From: Actinomycetota bacterium
Lineage (GTDB): Bacteria > Actinomycetota > Acidimicrobiia > Acidimicrobiales > Iamiaceae
Assembly: GCA_019639075.1 (NCBI GenBank)
Contig: JAHBSO010000013.1
Coordinates: 1-64,000 of the forward strand
Length of the DNA stretch: 64,000 nt
Reading direction: 5' to 3'
Part shown: in pieces, positions 16,970 to 25,066 of the stretch
Numbering within the stretch: the stretch's first letter is position 1
Layout: the number at the start of each line of letters is the position of its first letter
Translations under genes and position numbers: made by a program
Notes under the pieces: model-generated
Databases searched by the model: none
Seen by the model: the letters and a program-made list of their open reading frames with translations, nothing else
Told to the model about the DNA's origin: nothing

Positions 16970-18217
16970 TCAGTCGGGGAGGTACTCGAAGGTGAAGCCG
17001 CCGATGTGGACGGGGTCGCCCTCGGTGGCTCCGGCCCGGGCCAGCGCCTTGTCGACGCCGAGGCTGCGCAGGCGTTGCTGGGCGTAGGCCAGCGCCTGGA
17101 GGTCGGTGAGGTCCGACAGGGCCACCGCCCGCTCGACGGCCCGGCCGCTGACCACGAACGCGCCCGAATCGAGGCGCTCGACCACGATGCCCTCGGGTCG
17201 CGGCCGGTGGACCACGAACGGCTCGGGTTCGGGTTCGGCCGTCCGGGCCGCCCGCACCAGGTCGGCGAGCTGGCCGACGAGCGACGGCAGCCCCTCGCCG
17301 GTGACCGCGGAGAAGGTGGGGCCGTCCCAGTCGGCCAGGCGGTCGGGATCGGCGATGTCGGCCCGGCTGCCGACCACGAGGGTCGGCCGGTCGAGCAGGT
17401 CGGGCTGGTACGCGCCGAGCTCGTGGCGCAGGATCACCTCCTGCTCGGCGGGGCTCTGCTCGGCGGTGGGGGCCAGATCGACGAGGATGGCGAGCGCCCG
17501 GGCCCGCTCGACGTGGCGGAGGAACTGGTGGCCCAGGCCCCGTCCGTCGCTCGCCCCCTCGATCAGCCCGGGGACGTCGGCCACCACGAACTCGTCGCCG
17601 TCGTCCATGCGGACCACGCCGAGGTTCGGTTCGAGGGTCGTGAACGGGTAGTCGGCGATCTTCGGCTTGGCCGCGCTGATGCGAGAGATGAGGGTGCTCT
17701 TGCCGACGTTGGGGAGCCCGACCAACGCAACGTCGGCCAGGAGCCGCAGCTCGAGGTCGAGCCACCGCTGCTCGCCGACCTCGCCCTGCTCGGCGAACGA
17801 CGGCGCCCGCCGCTTGTTGGACAGGAACCGGGCGTTGCCACGGCCGCCCCGACCGCCGGCCGCGGCCAGCCAGCGGTCGCCGGCGTTGACCAGGTCGGCC
17901 AGCACCTCACCGGTGTCGTGGTCGTGCACGGTGGTGCCCTCGGGCACCGGGATGACCAGGTCGTCGCCGGCGTGGCCGTGACGCTTCTTGCCCTGCCCGT
18001 GGGTGCCGTTGCCGGCCTTGCGGTGCGGGTGGTCCCGGAAGGCCAACAGCGAGGCCACGTTGCGGTCGGCGACCAGCCAGATGTCGCCGCCCTTGCCCCC
18101 GTCACCGCCGTCGGGCCCGCCGAGGGGCACGTGGGCCTCCCGACGGGTGGCGACCGCGCCCGCGCCCCCGTCGCCGCCCTTGACGTTGAGCTGGGCTTCG
18201 TCGACGAAGGCGGACAT
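16970..18217 (-). CDS. obgE: GTPase Obg
   Basis: 415 residues. The glycine-rich Obg domain covers about 1-157, the G domain about 158-330, and a C-terminal OCT domain the rest. G1 is GLPNVGKST, the switch II region is DVPGLIEGASDGRGLGHQFL, and G5 is SAVTGEG. The G4 motif, normally NKxD, reads SRAD here (VVGSRADIAD). Obg is an essential ribosome-associated GTPase linked to 50S assembly. It normally sits directly after rpmA; here about 18 kb of other genes separate them. A TAGCGT box lies 8 nt before the ATG. Confidence 0.96.
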   Translation of the reverse strand: MSAFVDEAQLNVKGGDGGAGAVATRREAHVPLGGPDGGDGGKGGDIWLVADRNVASLLAFRDHPHRKAGNGTHGQGKKRHGHAGDDLVIPVPEGTTVHDHDTGEVLADLVNAGDRWLAAAGGRGGRGNARFLSNKRRAPSFAEQGEVGEQRWLDLELRLLADVALVGLPNVGKSTLISRISAAKPKIADYPFTTLEPNLGVVRMDDGDEFVVADVPGLIEGASDGRGLGHQFLRHVERARALAILVDLAPTAEQSPAEQEVILRHELGAYQPDLLDRPTLVVGSRADIADPDRLADWDGPTFSAVTGEGLPSLVGQLADLVRAARTAEPEPEPFVVHRPRPEGIVVERLDSGAFVVSGRAVERAVALSDLTDLQALAYAQQRLRSLGVDKALARAGATEGDPVHIGGFTFEYLPD

Positions 18218-18225
18218 GGCCGCCC

Positions 18226-18231
18226 ACGCTA
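18226..18231 (-). promoter_or_regulatory. Predicted -10 box (TAGCGT) of obg
   Basis: TAGCGT on the minus strand is 8 nt before the obg ATG, in the 33-bp gap after the TadG-like gene. It would allow obg to be expressed independently of the Tad genes. Confidence 0.5.
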
Positions 18232-18250
18232 CCGGTCACCCGGTGAGGGC

Positions 18251-20110
18251 CTACTCCTCGACCAGGTGGACCGGGTCACCGAGGATCCGGGCCGACCAGG
18301 TGGTGCGGTCGGTCACGGCGGTTCCGGAGTTGAAGTTGTAGTAGATCTTCCACCAGTTGTTGTCGCTCGGTGGCGCGTAGCCGGTGAGGTCCACCGTGAT
18401 CTCCAGCAACCGCGAGTTGAACACGCTGTTGATCACCGACACCGAGGTGACGTTGTTCGCTGACCCGGCACCGCTCGCCTTCCAGTCGAACGCGGTCGGC
18501 GCCCAGGTGCCGTCCGGGTCGGAGCCGGCGACCGGCTTGAGGATCTGGATGTAGTTGCCGCCCTCACCCGGGTCCCAGAGCTCGATCTTGAGCTTCTTGC
18601 CGGCGTGGGTGGCCGGGATCTCGGCCAGGAAGAACGAGGCCTGGGTCGTCGTCGCGGCGGCGCGCACCGAGATCGCGTCCTTGCCGTACACCCGGGGGCA
18701 CAGCCCGTCGCTCCGGCCGTCGCACAGCCCGGTGCCCGTCGCGTTGGCGTAGCGGGCCACGATGCCCCACTGGTTCGAGCCGTCGGCCCGGTTCCCGATC
18801 GCGCCGTTGTTGCGGAACCGCACGATGTAACGACCGTCGTACTGCGACCCCACCGGGATCGTGCACAGGTTCGTGTCGTAGGACGAGCTGAACGCCGTGC
18901 CGACCTGCATCTTGTTCCAGCGCCGGGTCCCGAGGAAGTCGGTGCCGTCGAAGGGGTCGTCGTGGGCGAAGGTCCGTCGGCACACGAGCGGGTTGTCCGT
19001 GTCGTTGAGCGGCGTGTCGTCGGAGGCGAACACGCTCATGGTGTAGGTCTCCTCGTTCGAGTTCCGCTCGTCGTCGATGGCCACCTCCGAGCCGGTGTCC
19101 GGCACGCAGGTCTCGATCGGCGTGTAGCTGATGGGATCCTGGTAGCGGAGGCGGTCCCGCCGGTTGCTGAACGACTGCCCGGGATCGAGGGTCTGCGTCC
19201 CGCTCCAGTTCCCTCGGCGGTCCGAGGTCTGGTACTGCTTGGGCCCGTTGATCGTCAGGGTCGACGTCGAGCTCGTGGACGGGCCCGTCCAGACGGGGGG
19301 CGTCGGCCACACGTAGTTGTACCCGGTGATGGTGCACGTGGACGTACCGAGGTCGTAGGTGTAGGCGTCCTCGTTGTAGCGGCCGTCGTAGATCAGGAAC
19401 TCGATCGGGCTGGTCCGGCCGGCGGGTGCGTCGACGTAGAGCTCGTACCCGGTGGCCCGGTAGTCGGGGTCGGTCGGCGATGCCGAGCACTGCGTCGTGG
19501 AGATCGTGGTGCTGCCGGAGGGACCGTTGCCGAACGGGGTCTGGTGCCGGTCGCCGTTGGCCTTGCTGGTGCAGTACGGGTTGATCGACTGGTACAGGTA
19601 CTCCTTGTTGTACCCGGTGCCGTCGAGGGTGCCGAGGCCGAAGAAGTTGCGCGGGCTGCCGAGCGGGACCGGGGTGATGTACTCGGCGTAGGCGTTGCGC
19701 TTCATGTCGAGGTCGCCGCCGCCCAGGTTGCTGTAGAAGAAGCTGCCGACCCGGTTGTCGCGGATGCCCACCTTGAGGCGGTTGGCCACCGTCGGGCTCT
19801 TCGAGCAGGTCACGTCGATGTTCGGGTCGTTGACGTCGAACCCGTTCTTCCTGGCGGTCTCGACCGCGACCGAGCACGCGGTGGTCTCGTCGGGGAGCCA
19901 GACCACGCCGGCCAGGGCCGCGGCGTCGGACGCCTTCTGGATCTCCGCGGCGCGGTTGTACCAGCTGCCGACGTCGACGGAGAGGCCGACGAACAGCAGC
20001 AGGGGGATCAGCAGCATCGCGAACATCACGAGGACGTAGCCGCCCTGGCGGTCCTTCGCCCCCGTGTGGATGACGGCCCGCCTCGGCCGTTCGTGCGCCA
20101 ACCTCATCAC
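18251..20110 (-). CDS. TadG-like pilus/secreted protein (triad 2)
   Basis: 619 residues. After a short basic N-terminus there is one hydrophobic helix (GYVLVMFAMLLIPLLLFVGLS) and the TadG-type signature DVGSWYNRAAEIQKASDAAALAG. The large exported remainder is rich in Asp, Thr, Ser and Cys, with no family I recognise. TadG proteins are minor pilin-like components of Tad systems. The GTG at 20110 overlaps the upstream TadE stop by 4 bp; an ATG 3 nt later is the alternative. No Tad ATPase, platform or prepilin peptidase gene is in the window. Confidence 0.85.
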   Translation of the reverse strand: MMRLAHERPRRAVIHTGAKDRQGGYVLVMFAMLLIPLLLFVGLSVDVGSWYNRAAEIQKASDAAALAGVVWLPDETTACSVAVETARKNGFDVNDPNIDVTCSKSPTVANRLKVGIRDNRVGSFFYSNLGGGDLDMKRNAYAEYITPVPLGSPRNFFGLGTLDGTGYNKEYLYQSINPYCTSKANGDRHQTPFGNGPSGSTTISTTQCSASPTDPDYRATGYELYVDAPAGRTSPIEFLIYDGRYNEDAYTYDLGTSTCTITGYNYVWPTPPVWTGPSTSSTSTLTINGPKQYQTSDRRGNWSGTQTLDPGQSFSNRRDRLRYQDPISYTPIETCVPDTGSEVAIDDERNSNEETYTMSVFASDDTPLNDTDNPLVCRRTFAHDDPFDGTDFLGTRRWNKMQVGTAFSSSYDTNLCTIPVGSQYDGRYIVRFRNNGAIGNRADGSNQWGIVARYANATGTGLCDGRSDGLCPRVYGKDAISVRAAATTTQASFFLAEIPATHAGKKLKIELWDPGEGGNYIQILKPVAGSDPDGTWAPTAFDWKASGAGSANNVTSVSVINSVFNSRLLEITVDLTGYAPPSDNNWWKIYYNFNSGTAVTDRTTWSARILGDPVHLVEE

Positions 20111-20742
20111 TCCACCTCCGGTTCGAGCCGCATCACCGCGGTCCGTTCGATGGTCACGCCGTCACCGATGATCGGGAACAGGTAGTCGTGTCGGATCCGG
20201 ACCCACACGCCGAAGTACTCCGAGGTGGCCTGGGTGTTGTTCCGGGTCGTCGGGCACCAGTTCCGGTACGTCGCGACGTTCAGGCAGCCGTTGGTCTGCG
20301 TGGCGCTCGTCATCGCGAGGGACTCCCAGTTGGTGCGGAAGGCCGTCCCGGTGATGACCTGGCAGGCCGACGTCGCCGTGGTCTTGCACGCCGTGGGGAT
20401 CTCACCGTCGATGTTGTCGGTGCGGAAGATCACCACCCGTTCGACGCCGTCGACGAGGCCGCTCGCCGTGAGCGCCGACTTCATGCCCGACAACGCGTTG
20501 AAGTCCGTCGCCCGGTCCTTGCCCCCGTTGGACCCGATGCGGGCCGCGGTGCGCACGCCCTCGGTCGCCCCGATGCCGCTGCGCCAGGCCATGCCGTAGT
20601 CGAAGGTGCCGCCGACGAGCGTGAAGAGCAGGAGGGCGACGAACGCGAACTCGACGAGCCCCGCGCCGCGCTCGCGCAAGGTGCGACCCGTCGGGCGGGG
20701 TGCGGCGGTGGGCCGGCCGGCGAGGAGCGACACGGACCTCAT
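20107..20742 (-). CDS. TadE-like protein (triad 2)
   Basis: 211 residues. After a basic N-terminal region comes RGAGLVEFAFVALLLFTLVG, the TadE-type N-terminal helix with its conserved glutamate. The rest is an exported domain with paired cysteines (TACKTTATSACQ). The ATG at 20742 overlaps the upstream TadE stop (20739-20742), which fixes the start. It was probably made by duplication, because the next gene has the same layout, including a C-terminal region ending in IERTAVMRLEPE. Confidence 0.85.
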   Translation of the reverse strand: MRSVSLLAGRPTAAPRPTGRTLRERGAGLVEFAFVALLLFTLVGGTFDYGMAWRSGIGATEGVRTAARIGSNGGKDRATDFNALSGMKSALTASGLVDGVERVVIFRTDNIDGEIPTACKTTATSACQVITGTAFRTNWESLAMTSATQTNGCLNVATYRNWCPTTRNNTQATSEYFGVWVRIRHDYLFPIIGDGVTIERTAVMRLEPEVE

Positions 20743-21431
20743 GCCGAGTCGTCCCTGGGCTCGATCCGCACGACCGAGTGATCCTCGATCGTCTTCGCGT
20801 TGCCGAAGATCTTGGTGACCCACTTGTGCTCCACCCGCATCCACACCCCGACGTAGTCGGGCCCGGTGCCGGTCTGGGAGACCTTGCGGTCGTCGGGGCA
20901 CCAGTACCGGTCCGGCGAGTCGACGAGGCAGCCGAACACGATCTTCGAGGGATCCGGGGCCCGTCCCTCGGCGAGCGCGGCGGCCTCCTCCTTCACCTGG
21001 ACCTCGGCCTGTGTCATGTTCGCCGCGGTGTACACGTTGCACACGCCGGTGACCGGGGTGCCGGCCTTGCAGGTCGCCGAGGGGGCCTCACCGAACCCCG
21101 ACGGCTTGTAGATCACGATGCGCACGATGTCGTTGCGGGAGAGCGCGGTCGCTTCGCGGGACAGGTTCACGATCGTGTAGAGATCCGCCCGGTTCTCGTT
21201 GGCCACCGCGCTGGCCGCCCGGGCACCGGCCCGAACGCTGCTGGAGACGGCGAGGTCGTCCTTCATGTACAGCCCGCCCTCGAACACGGCGACGACGAGC
21301 GTGAAGAAGATGATGAAGACGAACGTGGCCTCCACGATCGCCACGCCCAGCTCACGGGTCCTCCCGGGGACACCGGCCACGTGCACCGACCGTCGGTGGT
21401 GGGAGAACGGGCGGTCCGCGCGTGAGGTCAC
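20739..21431 (-). CDS. TadE-like protein (triad 2)
   Basis: 230 residues. It has a basic N-terminus, then ELGVAIVEATFVFIIFFTLV with the conserved TadE glutamate, and an exported region. Its C-terminus (TIEDHSVVRIEPRDDSA) resembles that of the next TadE, so the two are paralogues. It is the first gene of the second triad; a putative terminator at 21504-21526 separates it from the first triad. Assembly into a pilus would need Tad machinery encoded elsewhere. Confidence 0.85.
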   Translation of the reverse strand: MTSRADRPFSHHRRSVHVAGVPGRTRELGVAIVEATFVFIIFFTLVVAVFEGGLYMKDDLAVSSSVRAGARAASAVANENRADLYTIVNLSREATALSRNDIVRIVIYKPSGFGEAPSATCKAGTPVTGVCNVYTAANMTQAEVQVKEEAAALAEGRAPDPSKIVFGCLVDSPDRYWCPDDRKVSQTGTGPDYVGVWMRVEHKWVTKIFGNAKTIEDHSVVRIEPRDDSA

Positions 21432-21503
21432 GGGGACCGTATCGGCAGGTCATGGAGCGTACCTGAGGCCCATGGCCGAAAAATGACGCGAACGGCCCAC
21501 CCT

Positions 21504-21526
21504 GGTCCGTGCGGGCCGCGCGGACC
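21504..21526 (-). terminator. Possible terminator hairpin after the first TadG gene
   Basis: GGTCCGTGCGG and CCGCGCGGACC are complementary with one T-G wobble, giving a strong hairpin 16 nt past the stop of the TadG-like gene. There is no T-run, so intrinsic termination is uncertain. Confidence 0.4.
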
Positions 21527-21541
21527 GGTGCTCGCCGTCGG

Positions 21542-22765
21542 CTACTCGACCATGCGGATCACCCGGAGGTCGTCGGGCCCGGACACGATCTCCTTGGTCG
21601 TCGTCCCGCCCGACAGGTAGTTGAGCTCCCGGACGTAGGTCGCCCCGTACTTGGGGTTGCCCTTCCCGTCCCCGGTCACGTGGAACACGGCGAAGGCCAC
21701 GATGTGGAGCCGCCGGGGATCGGCCCCCTGGTCGGCCACCGGCAGGATCAGGTCGCAGTCGAGGGAGCCGTTGGCGACGTCCTCGGGCGAGCAGGCGGTC
21801 GCCCCCAGCACCTGCTGCTGCACGTAGTCCACGAAGCTGTTGCCGGTGTGGGCGTCGACCCAGCCGCCGAGCTCGGTGAGGAAGCTGCCGTTCAGGCCCT
21901 TCCACGACGAGTCCGACAGCCCGCACGACGCGTTCTGCGACTTCTGGATGTCGTAGACGCGCTGCGGCGTGCTGCCGTCCCAGTACGCCGCCTTCACCGG
22001 ATCGATCGGCACGCTGCCGTCCGGCCGGTAGAGCAGTTCGGTGCGGTCGCCGTCCCCGTCGACGTCGTCCACGTCCTGCTGGAGGATGTCCATGATGTCG
22101 GTCTTCTGGGATCCCCTGGAGTTGGAGTAGCTGGGGTTCCCGCAGACGACGAAGGGCGAGCCCACGGCCTTGATCTTCTGGACCGTGGCGGTCGCCCGGC
22201 CGCTCGAGCGGATCTCGTCCCAGCCGGCGAGGCCGGCGAACGCCGAGGTGCGCACGTCCTCGGTGGTCACCCGGACGCCGGCGACCGTCGTGCGGAGGGT
22301 GGCGAGGGAGTGCACCGACGAGCACGACCCGATGTCCTGGAGCTCCCACCGACCGTCGTCCTCGGCCGGATCGACGTAGTTGCCGTAGCCGACGTAGGTG
22401 CAGGTCGCGCTCTCGGCGCCGTTCTTCTCCGCGACGTCCTGGACCTCCTCGGCGACGTCCTGGGTGCCGCCGTACCACATCTTCTGGTCGAGCGCCCTCG
22501 CGCCGGCCATCGCCGCGGCGTCGGCGGCGTTCTGGGCCCGTCGGCGCTGGGGGTAGGCCTGGCTTCCGTCGACGACGATCGCCGTCAGCAGGACGATCGC
22601 GACGATCGAGGCGGCCATCAGCACCACGACCACCCCCCGTTCGTCGCGCCGCGATCGGGTAACCACCCGGGCGGCGTGGTGGGCGAAGGTTCGCCGGGTC
22701 GAGCGAGCGCGCACGTCCCCTCCTCTCCGGGCGGGCGTCGCCACGCGAGCGTCTCGCCGGTTCAC
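21542..22765 (-). CDS. TadG-like protein (triad 1)
   Basis: 407 residues from GTG 22765. A basic N-terminus precedes the hydrophobic helix DERGVVVVLMAASIVAIVLL and the TadG-type segment RRRAQNAADAAAMAGARALD. The exported part contains a calcium-like acidic stretch (VDDVDGDGDRTE) and several cysteines. The start is chosen because this GTG overlaps the restored stop of the frameshifted TadE gene (GTGA, 22762-22765), the spacing seen at every other junction of this operon. A longer N-terminal extension in frame would overlap that gene and look random. Confidence 0.82.
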   Translation of the reverse strand: MNRRDARVATPARRGGDVRARSTRRTFAHHAARVVTRSRRDERGVVVVLMAASIVAIVLLTAIVVDGSQAYPQRRRAQNAADAAAMAGARALDQKMWYGGTQDVAEEVQDVAEKNGAESATCTYVGYGNYVDPAEDDGRWELQDIGSCSSVHSLATLRTTVAGVRVTTEDVRTSAFAGLAGWDEIRSSGRATATVQKIKAVGSPFVVCGNPSYSNSRGSQKTDIMDILQQDVDDVDGDGDRTELLYRPDGSVPIDPVKAAYWDGSTPQRVYDIQKSQNASCGLSDSSWKGLNGSFLTELGGWVDAHTGNSFVDYVQQQVLGATACSPEDVANGSLDCDLILPVADQGADPRRLHIVAFAVFHVTGDGKGNPKYGATYVRELNYLSGGTTTKEIVSGPDDLRVIRMVE

Positions 22766-23282
22766 GGCGACACCGGGGGCACGTAGCCGGTCGGCGTCTT
22801 CGGCTGTCGGACGATCGACATCGTCGCGGTGCCCTGGATGGAGCGGTCCGGGAGCGCGACGCCGATCGGTCCGATCGGACGCCATTGCCACCTGACCGTG
22901 ACCCGCACCTTGTCGTTGTCGAGGTCGAGGGCGGTGCTCTGGCAGTCCCCTCGTCGTGGGTGCCGTCCGCGGCGACGGGATCCCCGTCGGGGTCGATGCA
23001 GGTCAGCGTGATCGACGAGATCTCGCGATCGGGCATCCGACGCCGGACCGCAGCCTCGAGGTCGTCGGCCGAGAGGTTGGGCCGGACGATGGCGGCACGG
23101 GCTCCGTCGGCCGCCGCGGAGGTGGCCTGACTGGTCTCGAAGACCCCCAGGCCGATGTCGACGAACGACAGCAGCACCACGACGAAGATGCCGATGGCCA
23201 CGGCGCCCTCGACCACGGTCGCGCCGCGATCCGAACCGTGGGGCCGGGATCCGGCGACCCGGGAGTGGAAGCGCACCTTCAT
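22762..23282 (-). pseudogene. TadE-like gene broken by a single-base frameshift
   Basis: The first 85 or so codons encode a normal TadE start: RGATVVEGAVAIGIFVVVLL, then ARAAIVRPNLSADDLEAAV and LTCIDPDGDPVAADGTHDEG. The frame then fails. Adding one base to the 4-C run at 22947-22950 (plus strand) restores CQSTALDLDNDKVRVTVRWQ and on to TPTGYVPPVSP with a stop at 22762. That stop forms the expected GTGA overlap with the next gene. The restored product would be 173 residues. Either the gene is inactive in this strain or the run was misread in sequencing. Confidence 0.85.
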
Positions 23283-23914
23283 CCCTGCACTACCACCTCG
23301 TAGCGGGCGGTCATGTGCTTGGGGTCACCGAGGAGCATCCCGCCGGCGGGCGTCGACATGTCGATCGAGGCGGTGACGATCACCACCACCTCGTCGCCCG
23401 GATGGAGGTCGTAGGTGGTGGCCACGTCGTCGACGCACCCGGTGATGGGTGTTCCGTCCGACGTCTCCACCGACACGGAGAAGTCCTGCTCGGACCCGAG
23501 GCCGGGGTCGTGGCGACGCACGGCGTCCTCGATGCCGGCCGCCCCGTGGCACCCCGGGTCGACCCAACCCGGCGTCGTCTGGGCGACGGCGCCACCGGCG
23601 CGGGCGGCGTTGGTCAGTCTGTTCTGCACCTGTCCGGTGCGTCCGACGTCGATCGCCGTGAAGATGATGACGGCGATCGGGAGGATCACGAGGGCGAGCT
23701 CGACCAGTGCCGCTCCGTCCTCGGCGCCCCGCCCGCGGGAGGCGCCCCGGCGCCGTCGCAGTCGCCGGTTGCGCCGCCGGACCCGGTGGCGCCGGGTGCC
23801 GACGGCACCGACGACGCCTCGCGGCGGCTCGGTACCTCGTCGTTCCGTACATCTCGCATCGACGCCACCGGGAGAAACCTGAGCGAACGCCGAGCGATTC
23901 CTCCGAGGAATCAC
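23279..23914 (-). CDS. TadE-like protein (triad 1)
   Basis: 211 residues if the GTG at 23914 is used. A long arginine-rich N-terminus (about 65 residues) precedes AALVELALVILPIAVIIFTA, the TadE helix with the conserved glutamate. The exported part has SVETSDGTPITGCVDD. The start is uncertain: no in-frame ATG or GTG lies between 23914 and the helix. It is the first gene of the operon and overlaps the frameshifted TadE by 4 bp. A palindrome (23896-23912) lies just inside the start. Confidence 0.78.
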   Translation of the reverse strand: MIPRRNRSAFAQVSPGGVDARCTERRGTEPPRGVVGAVGTRRHRVRRRNRRLRRRRGASRGRGAEDGAALVELALVILPIAVIIFTAIDVGRTGQVQNRLTNAARAGGAVAQTTPGWVDPGCHGAAGIEDAVRRHDPGLGSEQDFSVSVETSDGTPITGCVDDVATTYDLHPGDEVVVIVTASIDMSTPAGGMLLGDPKHMTARYEVVVQG

Positions 23915-23957
23915 CCGATCGAGGGAGGATGTCGTCGGAACTGTCAGGGGGACCGCG

Positions 23958-23963
23958 TACCGT
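23958..23963 (+). promoter_or_regulatory. Predicted -10 box (TACCGT) of the dGTPase-like gene
   Basis: TACCGT lies 7 nt before the ATG at 23971, in the 56-bp divergent gap with the TadE operon. The spacing fits a leaderless transcript. Confidence 0.5.
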
Positions 23964-23970
23964 TGTCCCG

Positions 23971-25038
23971 ATGGACCTGCCCGCGCCGCCCCCGGACGTC
24001 ACCGTCGCCCACGGCCCCGTACCGGTGGGCATCGGGGCCATGCCCGAGCGCGGGGAGCGCGAGGCGGCCGAGGACCGCGCGCTCGCTCCCCACGCCACCC
24101 GCTCCGAGGGTGCGGGCGACCGCGAGGTGCCCGAGGAGCCCGACCGGTTCCGCACCTGCTTCGAGCGCGACCTGGACCGCATCCACCACGCCAAGGCGTT
24201 CCGTCGTCTGGCCGGCAAGTGCCAGGTCTTCGTCGCACCGGACGACGACCACCTCCGCACCCGCCTCACCCACGCCATCGAGGTGTGCCAGGTGGCGGTG
24301 TCGATCGCCCGCCCCGTCGGGCTCAACGTGGCCCTCACCGCGGCCGCCGCCACGGGTCACGACTGCGGGCACGGTCCGGCCGGCCATGCGTCGGAGGGGG
24401 CGCTGTCGCCGTTCCTCGACGGCGGCTACCACCACGCGGTCTACGGGGCCGATGTGGTGCTGCAACCGCTGAACCTGTGCGTCGAGACCCTGGACGCGAT
24501 CCGGAACCACTCGTGGAACCGGCCTGCGCCCGCCACACCGGAGGGCGAGGTGGTGGCCTGGGCCGACCGGATCGCCTACGTGTGCCACGACTTCGAGGAC
24601 GCGGTCGACGCCGGGATCGTGCGCGAGGACGAGCTCCCGGCCGAGGTCGGCGAGGTCGTCGGTCGGGACCGCCGCACCCAGCTCCACGGCTTCATCACCG
24701 CCATGGTCGACACCATCGCCACCACCGGCGTCGTCGGCCTGCGCCGTCCCGAGGCCGACGCCCTGGCCGCGTTCCGGTCGTTCAACTACGAGCGCATCTA
24801 CCTGCGGCCCGAGGCCGTCGAGCAGGCCGACCGGGCCGCCCGCCTCATCCACGACCTGGCCGACTTCTACGTCCACGCGCCCTCGCGGATGCCCAACGGC
24901 GGCGCGCTCACCCCCGGCTCCCCCGCGGCCACGTCCGCCGCCGTGCGCTACGTGTCGGGCATGACCGATCGCTTCGCCAACCAGGCCGCGCGCGACCTGC
25001 TCGGCTGGGACGAGCGAGCCCTTCCGCGCGGCGCCTGA
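23971..25038 (+). CDS. HD-domain dNTP triphosphohydrolase (dGTPase-like)
   Basis: 355 residues. The HD metal site is visible as RTRLTHAIEV, then GHDCGHGPAGHASE, with a later Asp in WADRIAYVCHDFED. Canonical dGTPases read GHDLGHPPFGHAGE, so this one is divergent. The fold hydrolyses dNTPs to the nucleoside and triphosphate, helping control dNTP pools in the cytoplasm. The first 50 residues are a variable, acidic extension. In many actinobacteria such a gene is near dnaG; that gene is not seen here. The enzyme class is likely, the exact substrate unknown. Confidence 0.87.
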   Translation: MDLPAPPPDVTVAHGPVPVGIGAMPERGEREAAEDRALAPHATRSEGAGDREVPEEPDRFRTCFERDLDRIHHAKAFRRLAGKCQVFVAPDDDHLRTRLTHAIEVCQVAVSIARPVGLNVALTAAAATGHDCGHGPAGHASEGALSPFLDGGYHHAVYGADVVLQPLNLCVETLDAIRNHSWNRPAPATPEGEVVAWADRIAYVCHDFEDAVDAGIVREDELPAEVGEVVGRDRRTQLHGFITAMVDTIATTGVVGLRRPEADALAAFRSFNYERIYLRPEAVEQADRAARLIHDLADFYVHAPSRMPNGGALTPGSPAATSAAVRYVSGMTDRFANQAARDLLGWDERALPRGA

Positions 25039-25043
25039 CCCTT

Positions 25044-25058
25044 CCGGGCACGACCCGG
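25044..25058. terminator. Short GC hairpin between convergent genes
   Basis: CCGGG-CACGA-CCCGG sits in the 28-bp gap between the convergent dGTPase-like and polyprenyl synthetase genes. It could end transcription from both sides; there is no T-run. Confidence 0.4.
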
Positions 25059-25066
25059 GCGGGCCG

